DNA from: Cryobacterium arcticum
Lineage (GTDB): Bacteria; Actinomycetota; Actinomycetes; Actinomycetales; Microbacteriaceae
Length of the DNA: 64,000 nt
NCBI RefSeq assembly: GCF_001679725.1
Contig: NZ_CP016282.1
Span: 2,604,001-2,668,000, forward strand
Direction: 5' to 3'
The notes below the pieces were generated by a model. It ran no database searches and had not been told where the DNA came from. It was given only the letters and a program-made list of their open reading frames with translations. The translations under genes were made by a program, and so were the position numbers. Of this stretch, positions 37,673 through 44,807 are shown in pieces (position 1 is the stretch's first letter; each line of letters begins with the position of its first letter).

Positions 37673-38239
37673 CTAGAACTGGACGCGGGGCGGCTCGGCG
37701 ATGGCAGCCGAGTCGCTGACCTCGAAGAACTCACGCTGGGTGAAGCCGAGGTTCTTCGCGAACAGGTGGTTCGGGAAGACCTGGATCTTCGTGTTCAGCT
37801 CGCGCACGCCGCCGTTGTAGAACCGGCGGGAGGCCTGGATCTTGTCCTCGGTGTCGACCAGTTCGCCCTGGAGCTGGAGGTAGTTCTGGCTGGCCTGCAG
37901 CTGCGGGTAGGCCTCGGCCACCGCGAAGATGCTCTTCAGGGCGGTCTGCATGTGGTTCTCGGCTGCGGCGGCGTCGACCGGGCCCTGCGCGGACAGCGTC
38001 TCGGCGCGGGCCTTCGTCACGTTCTCGAAGACGGACTTCTCGTGCGCCGCATACCCCTTGACCGTTTCGATCAGGTTGGGGATCAGGTCGGCACGACGCT
38101 TGAGCTGCACGGTGATGTCGCTCCACGCTTCGTCCACCCGCACCTTGAGCGTGATGAGCGAGTTGTAGGTGGCCCACAGGTAGATACCCGCGATGACCAC
38201 GAGTACGACAACGATGAGGACCGGAATGAGCCATTCCAT
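37673..38239 (-). CDS. lemA: LemA family protein
   Basis: A 188-residue protein with one N-terminal membrane helix (4-24) and a helical-bundle domain with the LemA motifs (YNSLITLKVRVDEAWSDI, RRADLIPNLIETVKGYAAHE, YNGGVRELNTKIQVFPN). The ATG at 38239 has AAGGAGA upstream. LemA is widely encoded next to HtpX; its molecular role is not established. A frame opening further upstream is not supported by similarity. Confidence 0.93.
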   Translation of the reverse strand: MEWLIPVLIVVVLVVIAGIYLWATYNSLITLKVRVDEAWSDITVQLKRRADLIPNLIETVKGYAAHEKSVFENVTKARAETLSAQGPVDAAAAENHMQTALKSIFAVAEAYPQLQASQNYLQLQGELVDTEDKIQASRRFYNGGVRELNTKIQVFPNHLFAKNLGFTQREFFEVSDSAAIAEPPRVQF

Positions 38240-38390
38240 GGCAGCGTCTCCTTGCGATTGAACGTGCGTTTCAGCCGTGCGCCGGGGGCGGACCGCTGCA
38301 GCATGTGTGCGATGCAGCACAATCATAACGAAGCTCGCTGGGGCTCCCATGTGCTTCCCATGACACTCCAAGGAATCCCGCCGCCGACGC

Positions 38391-38419
38391 GTGACTTAAT
38401 GCCCTGACCGGCGAATAAT
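38391..38419 (+). promoter_or_regulatory. candidate promoter for leaderless ABC exporter operon
   Basis: GTGACT (38391-38396) and AATAAT (38414-38419) are 17 nt apart, and the -10 ends 6 nt before the ATG at 38426. This is the most consensus-like of the leaderless candidates in the window. Confidence 0.55.
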
Positions 38420-38425
38420 CCAGGT

Positions 38426-39157
38426 ATGGAGCAGTCGGAACGCCCAGCGGCGATCGAGGTGCGCGGGCTTCGCACCCGACGGGGCTCAAAGCCGGTCCTG
38501 CGTGGCCTGGACGTCACCATCCCGGCCGGCCTGGTGGTGGGTCTGATCGGCCCGAGCGGGTCGGGCAAGACCACGCTGATGCGGGCCATCGTGGGGGTGC
38601 AGATCGTGCAGTCCGGCACCGTGACCGTGCTCGGCCGACCGGCCGGCACCGCGACCCTGCGCCGCCGGGTGGGCTACGTGACCCAGGACGCGAGTGTCTA
38701 CGACGACCTCACGGTGCGGCAGAACCTGGACTACTTCCGGGCCGTGCTGGGCGCGGGCCGGGGCGACGTGGCCCGGGTCATCGAAGCGACGGACCTGGGC
38801 GCGACCTCCAGCCAGCTGGCCGGGTCGCTCTCCGGCGGACAGCGCAGCCGGGTGTCCCTCGCGGTGGCGCTGCTCGGCTCGCCCGAGCTCCTGGTGCTCG
38901 ACGAACCCACGGTGGGCCTGGACCCGGTGCTCCGCCGCGACCTGTGGGAGCTGTTCCACCGGCTCGCCGCCGCCGGCACGAGCCTGTTGGTGTCCAGCCA
39001 TGTGATGGACGAGGCCGCCCGGTGCGACCGGCTGCTGCTGATGCGGGACGGCGCGCTCCTGGCCGACGACACCCCGGCCGGGCTGCTCACCGCCACGGCG
39101 ACCACCGACATCGAGGCGGCCTTCCTGGCCCTGATCCAGCGCGGGGAACGGTCATGA
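38426..39157 (+). CDS. ABC-2 type exporter ATP-binding protein
   Basis: A 243-residue ABC ATPase with Walker A GPSGSGKTT, signature LSGGQRSRVSLAVALLG, Walker B LLVLDEPTVGLD and the H-loop VSSHVMDEA, of the DrrA/CcmA-like class that works with ABC-2 permeases. The substrate is unknown; drugs or lipids are typical. It overlaps its permease gene by 4 bp. Confidence 0.92.
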   Translation: MEQSERPAAIEVRGLRTRRGSKPVLRGLDVTIPAGLVVGLIGPSGSGKTTLMRAIVGVQIVQSGTVTVLGRPAGTATLRRRVGYVTQDASVYDDLTVRQNLDYFRAVLGAGRGDVARVIEATDLGATSSQLAGSLSGGQRSRVSLAVALLGSPELLVLDEPTVGLDPVLRRDLWELFHRLAAAGTSLLVSSHVMDEAARCDRLLLMRDGALLADDTPAGLLTATATTDIEAAFLALIQRGERS

Positions 39158-39888
39158 CGCCGTCCCGCACCCTCGCGACCGCCGGCCGGGTGCTCACCCA
39201 GATCCGGCACGATCCGCGCACCATCGTGCTGCTGCTGGTGGTGCCGAGCCTGTTGATCGGCCTGGTGGCCTGGATCTTCTCGGACACCCCGGTGTTCGAG
39301 TCCGTCGGGCCGGCCATGATCGCGCTGTTCCCGTTCATCGTGATGTTCCTGGTCACCAGCATCACCACCCTGCGGGAACGGCGCACCGGCACGCTGGAGC
39401 GGCTGCTGTCGATGCCGCTCGGCCGCGGCGACTTCATCGTGGGGTACGCGCTGGCCTTCGGGCTGCTCGCGGTGCTGCAGTCGAGCATCGCGGGCCTCTA
39501 CGCCGTGCTGGTGTGCGGGCTGACCATCTCGGGGTCGATCTGGTTGCTGCTGCTCGTCGCCGTGGCGGATGCCGTGCTGGGCACGACCCTGGGCCTGCTG
39601 GCCAGCGCGTTCGCGCGCACCGAGTTCCAGGTGGTGCAGTTCATGCCGGTGCTGGTGTTCCCGCAGATCCTGCTCGGCGGGATCTTCCTGCCGCGCGACC
39701 AGCTGCCGGATGTGCTGCAGGCGATCGGCGACGCCCTGCCGCTCTCGCACGCCATCGACGCGCTCGAGGCCGTGGCCTCCGGCAGCGAGGACACCGGCCA
39801 TGTGCTCGGCGAACTGCTCGTGATCCTGGCCTGGATCGTCGGCGCGGTAGTGCTGGGCTCGGTCACCCTGCGCCGCCGCACCCCCTAG
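39154..39888 (+). CDS. ABC-2 type exporter permease
   Basis: A 244-residue protein with six hydrophobic segments and the ABC-2 permease motif ERRTGTLERLLSMPLGRGDFI after helix 2, ending FLPRDQLPDVLQAIGDALPLSHAIDAL. It starts in the stop of the ATPase gene. It converges on the glycosidase gene with a 7-bp gap and no visible terminator. Confidence 0.92.
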   Translation: MTPSRTLATAGRVLTQIRHDPRTIVLLLVVPSLLIGLVAWIFSDTPVFESVGPAMIALFPFIVMFLVTSITTLRERRTGTLERLLSMPLGRGDFIVGYALAFGLLAVLQSSIAGLYAVLVCGLTISGSIWLLLLVAVADAVLGTTLGLLASAFARTEFQVVQFMPVLVFPQILLGGIFLPRDQLPDVLQAIGDALPLSHAIDALEAVASGSEDTGHVLGELLVILAWIVGAVVLGSVTLRRRTP

Positions 39889-39895
39889 TTCGCCA

Positions 39896-41332
39896 CTAGC
39901 GGGAGCTCAGGACGTGCTGCAGCCAGGTGTAGGAGAGCTTGGGGGTGCGTGGCCGCGCGGGGTCGGTGACGTCCACGTACACCAGGCCGAAGCGCTGAGT
40001 GTAGCCCGCTTCCCACTCGAAGCCGTCCAGCAGCGACCGCACCAGGTAGCCGCGCAGGTCGACGCCCTCGGCCGGCCCGCCGGGCGCCACGGCCTCCACG
40101 GCCGCGAGCAGGTGCTCGGCCAGGTAGTCGATGCGGGCCGGGTCGGTGACCTCGCCGCGCACGTCGGCACGGTCGGGGAACCCGGCCCCGGCGGTGACAT
40201 AGACGGGCGGCAGGGCCTCGTCGTAGCGGTCCCGCAGTTCGGTCAGGGCCACGGCGAGGTACTCCGGCGCGATGGGCACGCCGAAACCGGTGGCCGGATG
40301 CTCGCGGAACGCCTCGGTGTGGAACGGGAGCCGGTTCAGGGCGGGGCCGGTCCCGTCCGGGCTCACCGGACCGCGCGCTCCGGCAGCGATGCGGGTGGGC
40401 TGGGAGTAGCTCACGCCGTAGAAGTCCAACGGCTGATGGATGGTGCGGAGGTCGTCCGGTTCGATCTCGTGCAGCATCCGCAGCTCGGTCTCGAACTCGC
40501 CGGCCGGGTCGGGGTAGCGGCCGAGCAGCACGGGGTCGGCGACGAGCCGGTTCTGCAGCAGGTCGTAGAGCGTCGCGGCCGTGCGGTCGGCCTCCCGGTC
40601 GGTGGCGCTCTGCACGGGGGTGTGCGCGTTGACAATGCCGATGCGGCCGCGCACGTCGGCGGCGCGCAGGCCCTGCACGGCGAGGCCGTGGCCGAGGAGC
40701 TGGTGGTGGGCGGCCGGCAGCGCGTCGAAGAGCAGGGTCTCCCCCGGCGCGTGCACGCCGATCGTGTACCCGTTGAACATCACGGTCGCCGGTTCGGTGA
40801 TGGTGACCCAGGCGTCGATCCGATCGCCGAACAGCTCGCCCATCTGGTAGGCGTAGTCGCCGAACCGCCAGGCGGTGTCCCGGTTCAACCACCCGCCGGC
40901 GAGGGCCAGCGGGATGTCCCAGTGCGACAGGGCGGCCATCGGGCTGATGCCGGTGGCGAGCAGTTCGTCCAGCAGCCGGTCGTAGAAGGCCACCCCGGCG
41001 CGGTGGAGCGAACCCCGGCCGTCGGGCTGCAGGCGCGGCCAGGCGAAGGAGAACCTGTAGACGTCGGCGCCGAGTTCGCTGAGCAGCGTGATGTCCTCGC
41101 TGAGCTTGCCGATGTGGTCGGCCGACACCGACGCGTTCTGACCGTCGAGGATGCGCCCGCCCTGCCGGGTGAAAGCGTCCCAGCTGGACTCGCCCCGGCC
41201 GCCGTCGCGGGCGCCGCCCTCGATCTGGAAGGCGGAGGACGACGCGCCGATCTGGAATCCGGTGGGCAGCCGGTCTCCCAGCTCCCCCGCCCGGTGTTGC
41301 CAGGCGCGGGACGCTGGGGTGTTGCTGCTCAT
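39896..41332 (-). CDS. glycoside hydrolase family 1 protein lacking the catalytic nucleophile
   Basis: A 478-residue GH1 (beta-glucosidase-like) protein starting at ATG 41332, inside the stop of the oxidase gene. Family landmarks: FQIEGGARDGGRGESSWDAF, ALSHWDIPLAL, acid/base Glu180 in WVTITEP, and SLLDGFEWEAGYTQRFGLVYVD near the C-terminus. Three active-site changes stand out: the nucleophile motif (usually TENG) reads YVTAGAGFPD, so Glu is replaced by Ala381; the Asn before Glu180 (NEP) is Thr; and the usual NYY reads SYS. The frame is otherwise intact, so this may be a non-classical or non-catalytic GH1 rather than a decaying gene. It is last in the TetR-led operon. Confidence 0.9.
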   Translation of the reverse strand: MSSNTPASRAWQHRAGELGDRLPTGFQIGASSSAFQIEGGARDGGRGESSWDAFTRQGGRILDGQNASVSADHIGKLSEDITLLSELGADVYRFSFAWPRLQPDGRGSLHRAGVAFYDRLLDELLATGISPMAALSHWDIPLALAGGWLNRDTAWRFGDYAYQMGELFGDRIDAWVTITEPATVMFNGYTIGVHAPGETLLFDALPAAHHQLLGHGLAVQGLRAADVRGRIGIVNAHTPVQSATDREADRTAATLYDLLQNRLVADPVLLGRYPDPAGEFETELRMLHEIEPDDLRTIHQPLDFYGVSYSQPTRIAAGARGPVSPDGTGPALNRLPFHTEAFREHPATGFGVPIAPEYLAVALTELRDRYDEALPPVYVTAGAGFPDRADVRGEVTDPARIDYLAEHLLAAVEAVAPGGPAEGVDLRGYLVRSLLDGFEWEAGYTQRFGLVYVDVTDPARPRTPKLSYTWLQHVLSSR

Positions 41333-42639
41333 CGGCCGAGGACTCTTTCCAGGTAGCGGTTGCTGAATCGACGCTCCGGATCGAGCCGGTCCCGCACGGC
41401 GAGGAAGTCGTCGAAGCGGGGGTAGACCGCGCGGAGGGCATCCGCGTCGAGGTCGTGCATCTTCCCCCAGTGTGGGCGTCCGCCGTGCGCCTGCATAATC
41501 GCCTCGACATCCGCGAAGTATTTCCCGGGGTTCTCCCGGAAGTAGCGGTGCACCGCGATGTAGCCGGTGGTCCGGTCGTGAGCGGTGGAGAGCCAGATGT
41601 CGTCGGCCGCGGCGGTGCGCACCTCGAGGGGGAAGGAGATGCGCCAGCCGCGCTTCTGGATGAGGGCCCGCACCTCGCGCAGCACCTCGGGCACCTGCTC
41701 CAGCGGCACGGCGTATTCCATCTCGTGGAAGCGCACCGACCGGTGGGTGATGAACACCCGGTGGGAGAGGTCGGTGAAGTCCCGGTGTCCCGTGAGCCGG
41801 TCCGCGAGCCGGTTCACCCGGGGAACCAGGGGCGGCACGATCACGCCGGCCGCGCAGGTGGCGCGGTACACGCCGTTGGCGATCAGTTCGTCGTCGATCC
41901 AGCGGCGTACCCGGCCGAGCGGCGCCCGGCCCGCGGACAGCGGCCGCCGGGTGTTGGTCTTGGTGAGCACCGTCTCGGTGTGCGGAAACCAGTAGAACTC
42001 GAAATGGTCGGCCGCGCCGCTGCGGTCGGCGAAGGCATCGACCACGGCCTCGAAGGGTTCGGGGGTTTCGACGGCGTGCAGCAGGTAGGCCGGCACGCAC
42101 TGCACGGTGAGGTCGACGAGGATGCCGAGGGCGCCGAGGCCCAGCCGCACCGCCGGGAGCAGCTCGGGGTTCTCGGTCTCGCTGACGTGCAGCAGTGAGC
42201 CGTCGCCGACGACGAGGGTCACCGCCACGATCTGGGCGGCCAGGCCGCGGAACCGGGCACCGGTGCCGTGCGTGCCGGTGGAGGTGGCCCCGGCGAGGGT
42301 CTGCCGGTCGACGTCGCCCATGTTCTCCAGGGCGAGTCCGTACGGTTTCAGCAGGGCGGGCAGCTCGTGCAGGTGGGTGCCGGCGGCCAGCGTCACCCGG
42401 CCGGCGGCCTCGTCGACGTGCAGCACGCCGGAGAAGGCCAGGTCGAGCTGCACCCCGGGGGCCACGGCGATGCCCGAGAAGCTGTGCCCGGCGCCCACGG
42501 CCTTGATCCGGGTGCCGGACCGGGCGGCGGCGAGCACGGCGCGTTGCACGGCGCCGGTGCTGGTGGGCCGCTCCACCCGGGCCGGAACCACGGCCTGGCT
42601 GCGCGACCAGTTGCGCCAGGTGGCGCCGGTGGCGGTCAC
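41329..42639 (-). CDS. FAD-linked aldonolactone oxidase (D-arabinono-1,4-lactone oxidase family)
   Basis: The 436-residue flavoprotein has an N-terminal FAD-binding domain (AVGAGHSFSGIAVAPGVQLD at ~50-70, LAGATSTGTHGTGARFRGLA) and the C-terminal ALO domain (HGGRPHWGKMHDL close to the end, FLAVRDRLDPERRFSN). ALO-type enzymes oxidise sugar-derived lactones or alditols with O2. The GTG at 42639 overlaps the previous stop, and the gene overlaps the glycosidase gene by 4 bp, so all three are probably translated as a unit. The substrate is unknown. Confidence 0.9.
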   Translation of the reverse strand: MTATGATWRNWSRSQAVVPARVERPTSTGAVQRAVLAAARSGTRIKAVGAGHSFSGIAVAPGVQLDLAFSGVLHVDEAAGRVTLAAGTHLHELPALLKPYGLALENMGDVDRQTLAGATSTGTHGTGARFRGLAAQIVAVTLVVGDGSLLHVSETENPELLPAVRLGLGALGILVDLTVQCVPAYLLHAVETPEPFEAVVDAFADRSGAADHFEFYWFPHTETVLTKTNTRRPLSAGRAPLGRVRRWIDDELIANGVYRATCAAGVIVPPLVPRVNRLADRLTGHRDFTDLSHRVFITHRSVRFHEMEYAVPLEQVPEVLREVRALIQKRGWRISFPLEVRTAAADDIWLSTAHDRTTGYIAVHRYFRENPGKYFADVEAIMQAHGGRPHWGKMHDLDADALRAVYPRFDDFLAVRDRLDPERRFSNRYLERVLGR

Positions 42640-43880
42640 AGGAAGGCCTTGCCTTCGCCGCGGTAGGTGGGCAACATGTCGATCACCATACCGTCGTCGA
42701 CGAGCGCGAACTCGTTGACGTGCTCGCTGAGTTCGCCGGATTTGGTGTGCCGTAGCCAGACCCGGTCGCCCACCCGCAGCCGGCCGGCGGCCGAGCCGGT
42801 GACGGGCGACTGCACCTCCCCGGCCATCTCGCGCGGAACCAGGCTGAGTCCCTCCGGCCAGACCAGGCGGGGCGTGCGGTCCGCACCGGGTGGGCCCGAC
42901 GCGATCCAGCCGCCGCCGAGCAGGGTGGCGGATGCCGCGGTGGGCTTCCGCACGACGGAGAGCGCGAACGCGGCCGCCGGCGCCGGGCGGAAGCCGGAGT
43001 AGTTGTCGAACAGGTGGCCGCCGAAGAACCCGCTGCCGGCGGCGATGTCGGTCACCGACCTGTCGGCGTGGGTGCTCTCGAGCGACCCGGTGCCGCCGCC
43101 ATTGACGAACTCGAGGTCGGCCACCTGGCGCACGGCCGCGACGGCCGCGGCCCGGCGGGCGGTGATGTCCACGATCGACCGGTTGCGCACCCAGCCGTTC
43201 AGGCGGCCCTGCACGGGGTGGCCCTCCGGCCGGTCGCCGAGCCCGGCGATCTGCGCCTCGTAGGCCATCAGGCCCACCAGGTCGAAGCCGGGCCGGGACA
43301 CGATCGCGACCGCCAGCGCCCTGGCGTCCTCCGGGGTGTGCACGGGCGACCGCCACACGCCCAGGTGGCCGAGCACCGGTGCGTTCCAGGAGGCATCCAG
43401 CTCGAGGCAGACGCGGATGCGCTCGCGCTGCGCCGGCGGCAGCACGGAATCGATCACGTCGAGGTGGTCGATCGAATCGACCATCAGGGTCACCCGTCCG
43501 GCCAGGTCGGCCGACCGGCCGAGCCGCCGGATGGCGGTGAGGTCGACGCTCGGGTAGCCGACCACGATGTCGTCGAGGGTCTCCGCCAGCCACAGGGCCT
43601 CGGCGAGCGTGTAGGCGAGGACGCCGCGGTAGCCCGGCAGCGCGAGCACCGCCTCGAGCACGCCGCGCACCCGCAACGACTTGCTGGCCACCCGGATCGG
43701 CGAGCCGGCTGCGCGGTCCAGCATGTCGTGGGTGTTGTAGCGGAGCGCCCCGAGGTGCAGGGCCCCGACGGGGGCGTCCAGGTCACGGGTGGCCTCGGTG
43801 AGGTCCGGCCAATAGCTCGCCGGGGTGAGCCACGGCGCGGCGGCCGGGGCGTTCGGGTCGAGGGACAGGTCCAGGCTCAT
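42636..43880 (-). CDS. PLP enzyme of the alanine racemase N-terminal fold (amino acid deaminase/D-threonine aldolase-like)
   Basis: A 414-residue fold-type III PLP enzyme. The PLP lysine is Lys67 in IRVASKSLRVRGV. It has VTLMVDSIDHLDVID and a Gly-rich phosphate-binding segment (FVNGGGTGSLESTHADRSV), and a C-terminal beta domain (GDRVWLRHTKSGELSEHVNEF). Relatives are annotated as amino acid deaminases or D-threonine/D-serine processing enzymes; the substrate is unknown here. It lies 58 bp downstream of the TetR gene and overlaps the oxidase gene by 4 bp. Confidence 0.87.
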   Translation of the reverse strand: MSLDLSLDPNAPAAAPWLTPASYWPDLTEATRDLDAPVGALHLGALRYNTHDMLDRAAGSPIRVASKSLRVRGVLEAVLALPGYRGVLAYTLAEALWLAETLDDIVVGYPSVDLTAIRRLGRSADLAGRVTLMVDSIDHLDVIDSVLPPAQRERIRVCLELDASWNAPVLGHLGVWRSPVHTPEDARALAVAIVSRPGFDLVGLMAYEAQIAGLGDRPEGHPVQGRLNGWVRNRSIVDITARRAAAVAAVRQVADLEFVNGGGTGSLESTHADRSVTDIAAGSGFFGGHLFDNYSGFRPAPAAAFALSVVRKPTAASATLLGGGWIASGPPGADRTPRLVWPEGLSLVPREMAGEVQSPVTGSAAGRLRVGDRVWLRHTKSGELSEHVNEFALVDDGMVIDMLPTYRGEGKAFL

Positions 43881-43910
43881 CGGCGTACCGCTTTCGTTCT
43901 GGTCAGTGCT

Positions 43911-43941
43911 GTCATACGGGTCATACGGGTCATACAGGTCA
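43911..43941. repeat. 9-bp tandem repeat between the TetR gene and the PLP-enzyme gene
   Basis: GTCATACGG occurs at 43911-43919 and 43920-43928, with a variant (GTCATACAG) at 43929-43937 and a broken copy at 43938. The array runs into the TetR stop codon and fills about half of the short intergenic gap. Confidence 0.85.
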
Positions 43942-44592
43942 TTGCGGGGACACTCCCGCCGGTCGGCCCAACGCGGCGAGGGTGTCGGCGGCCAGGTCGA
44001 TCAACGCGCTCGTGGCGCGTTCGTCGCGGTCGACCAGCCAGGCGATCGTGAGGCCGTCGGTGAGCGACACGAGCAGGCGGGCGAGGTCGGGAAGCGGATG
44101 CGCCCAGAGCGTTCCGCTGCGCGCCGCGGCCGAGTCCAGTGCCTCGGCGGCCAGGGCGTGGTAGCGCTCGTATTGCAGGCGGGCCAGGGGCTGCATCGAC
44201 GGGGAGCGCAGTGCCCACTGGGTGAGCTCCAGCATCGCCTTCTCCCGCAGCGGGGCGGCCGCCAGGTGGTCGACGTAGCGCTGCAGGCCCTCGCGCAGGA
44301 TCTGGCGGAGGGGCGCGGGCCCGGCCTGCCCTGTCGGGTCTATCGGGTGGGTCTGGTCCGCCGGATCCGGCAGGACGGCGGCGCCCTCCTGGGCGACGAC
44401 CCGGCGGATGAGTTCGGCCATCAACTCGTCGCGACTCGCGAAGGCGTAGTGGAAACTCGCCAGCGACATACCGGCCTCCGCCACGATGGCGCGGGTGGTG
44501 GCCTGGGCCACGCCGCGCTCGGCGACCACCCGCAGGGCGGCATCCACCAGGATGCTGCGCCTTTCGACGGCGGGAATCCGCGTCATCGTCAT
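43939..44592 (-). CDS. TetR family transcriptional regulator
   Basis: A 217-residue regulator: the N-terminal helix-turn-helix (VERRSILVDAALRVVAERG, then AIVAEAGMSLASFHYAFASRDEL) and a helical ligand domain without further recognisable family. GAGGTGG precedes the ATG at 44592. It is first in the four-gene run with the PLP enzyme, oxidase and glycosidase. A 20-bp near-palindrome 53 bp upstream is the probable operator, pointing to autoregulation of the whole operon. Confidence 0.9.
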   Translation of the reverse strand: MTMTRIPAVERRSILVDAALRVVAERGVAQATTRAIVAEAGMSLASFHYAFASRDELMAELIRRVVAQEGAAVLPDPADQTHPIDPTGQAGPAPLRQILREGLQRYVDHLAAAPLREKAMLELTQWALRSPSMQPLARLQYERYHALAAEALDSAAARSGTLWAHPLPDLARLLVSLTDGLTIAWLVDRDERATSALIDLAADTLAALGRPAGVSPQ

Positions 44593-44644
44593 CTGACCAC
44601 CTCACTGGAGCTGTCGGGAACATCGTCGTCCACGGGCGGACTGC

Positions 44645-44664
44645 ACTGGGGCAGCTGACCCAGT
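44645..44664. promoter_or_regulatory. candidate TetR operator
   Basis: ACTGGGGCAGCTGACCCAGT is an 18/20 palindrome with a CAGCTG centre, typical in size and symmetry for TetR-family sites. It lies 53-72 bp upstream of the TetR gene and ~145 bp upstream of the divergent Ig-like gene. Confidence 0.65.
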
Positions 44665-44763
44665 CGACAGTATGGCGTACCGACCGCCCGCAGGGACAGA
44701 GCGGCGCGGAGAACCGGCGCGCGTAACAAGTGGGCTGCGATCGCCCCGCGTGGGCGCGCCACA

Positions 44764-44792
44764 TTGACAATCGCGGCGCGGCCCCCTGAAAT
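44764..44792 (+). promoter_or_regulatory. candidate promoter of the Ig-like membrane protein gene
   Basis: A perfect TTGACA (44764-44769), a 17-nt spacer and TGAAAT (44787-44792). GAGGGGG precedes the ATG at 44808. Confidence 0.6.
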
Positions 44793-44807
44793 GGTCTGAG
44801 GGGGTCC

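Noticed and set aside
38240..38371. N-terminal extension of LemA from an upstream start
   Set aside because: The extra residues have no family similarity, while ATG 38239 has a good Shine-Dalgarno sequence and begins directly at the membrane helix.
39896..41332. Calling the GH1 gene a pseudogene
   Set aside because: Despite the lost nucleophile the frame, length and translational coupling are intact; it is reported as an altered protein instead.
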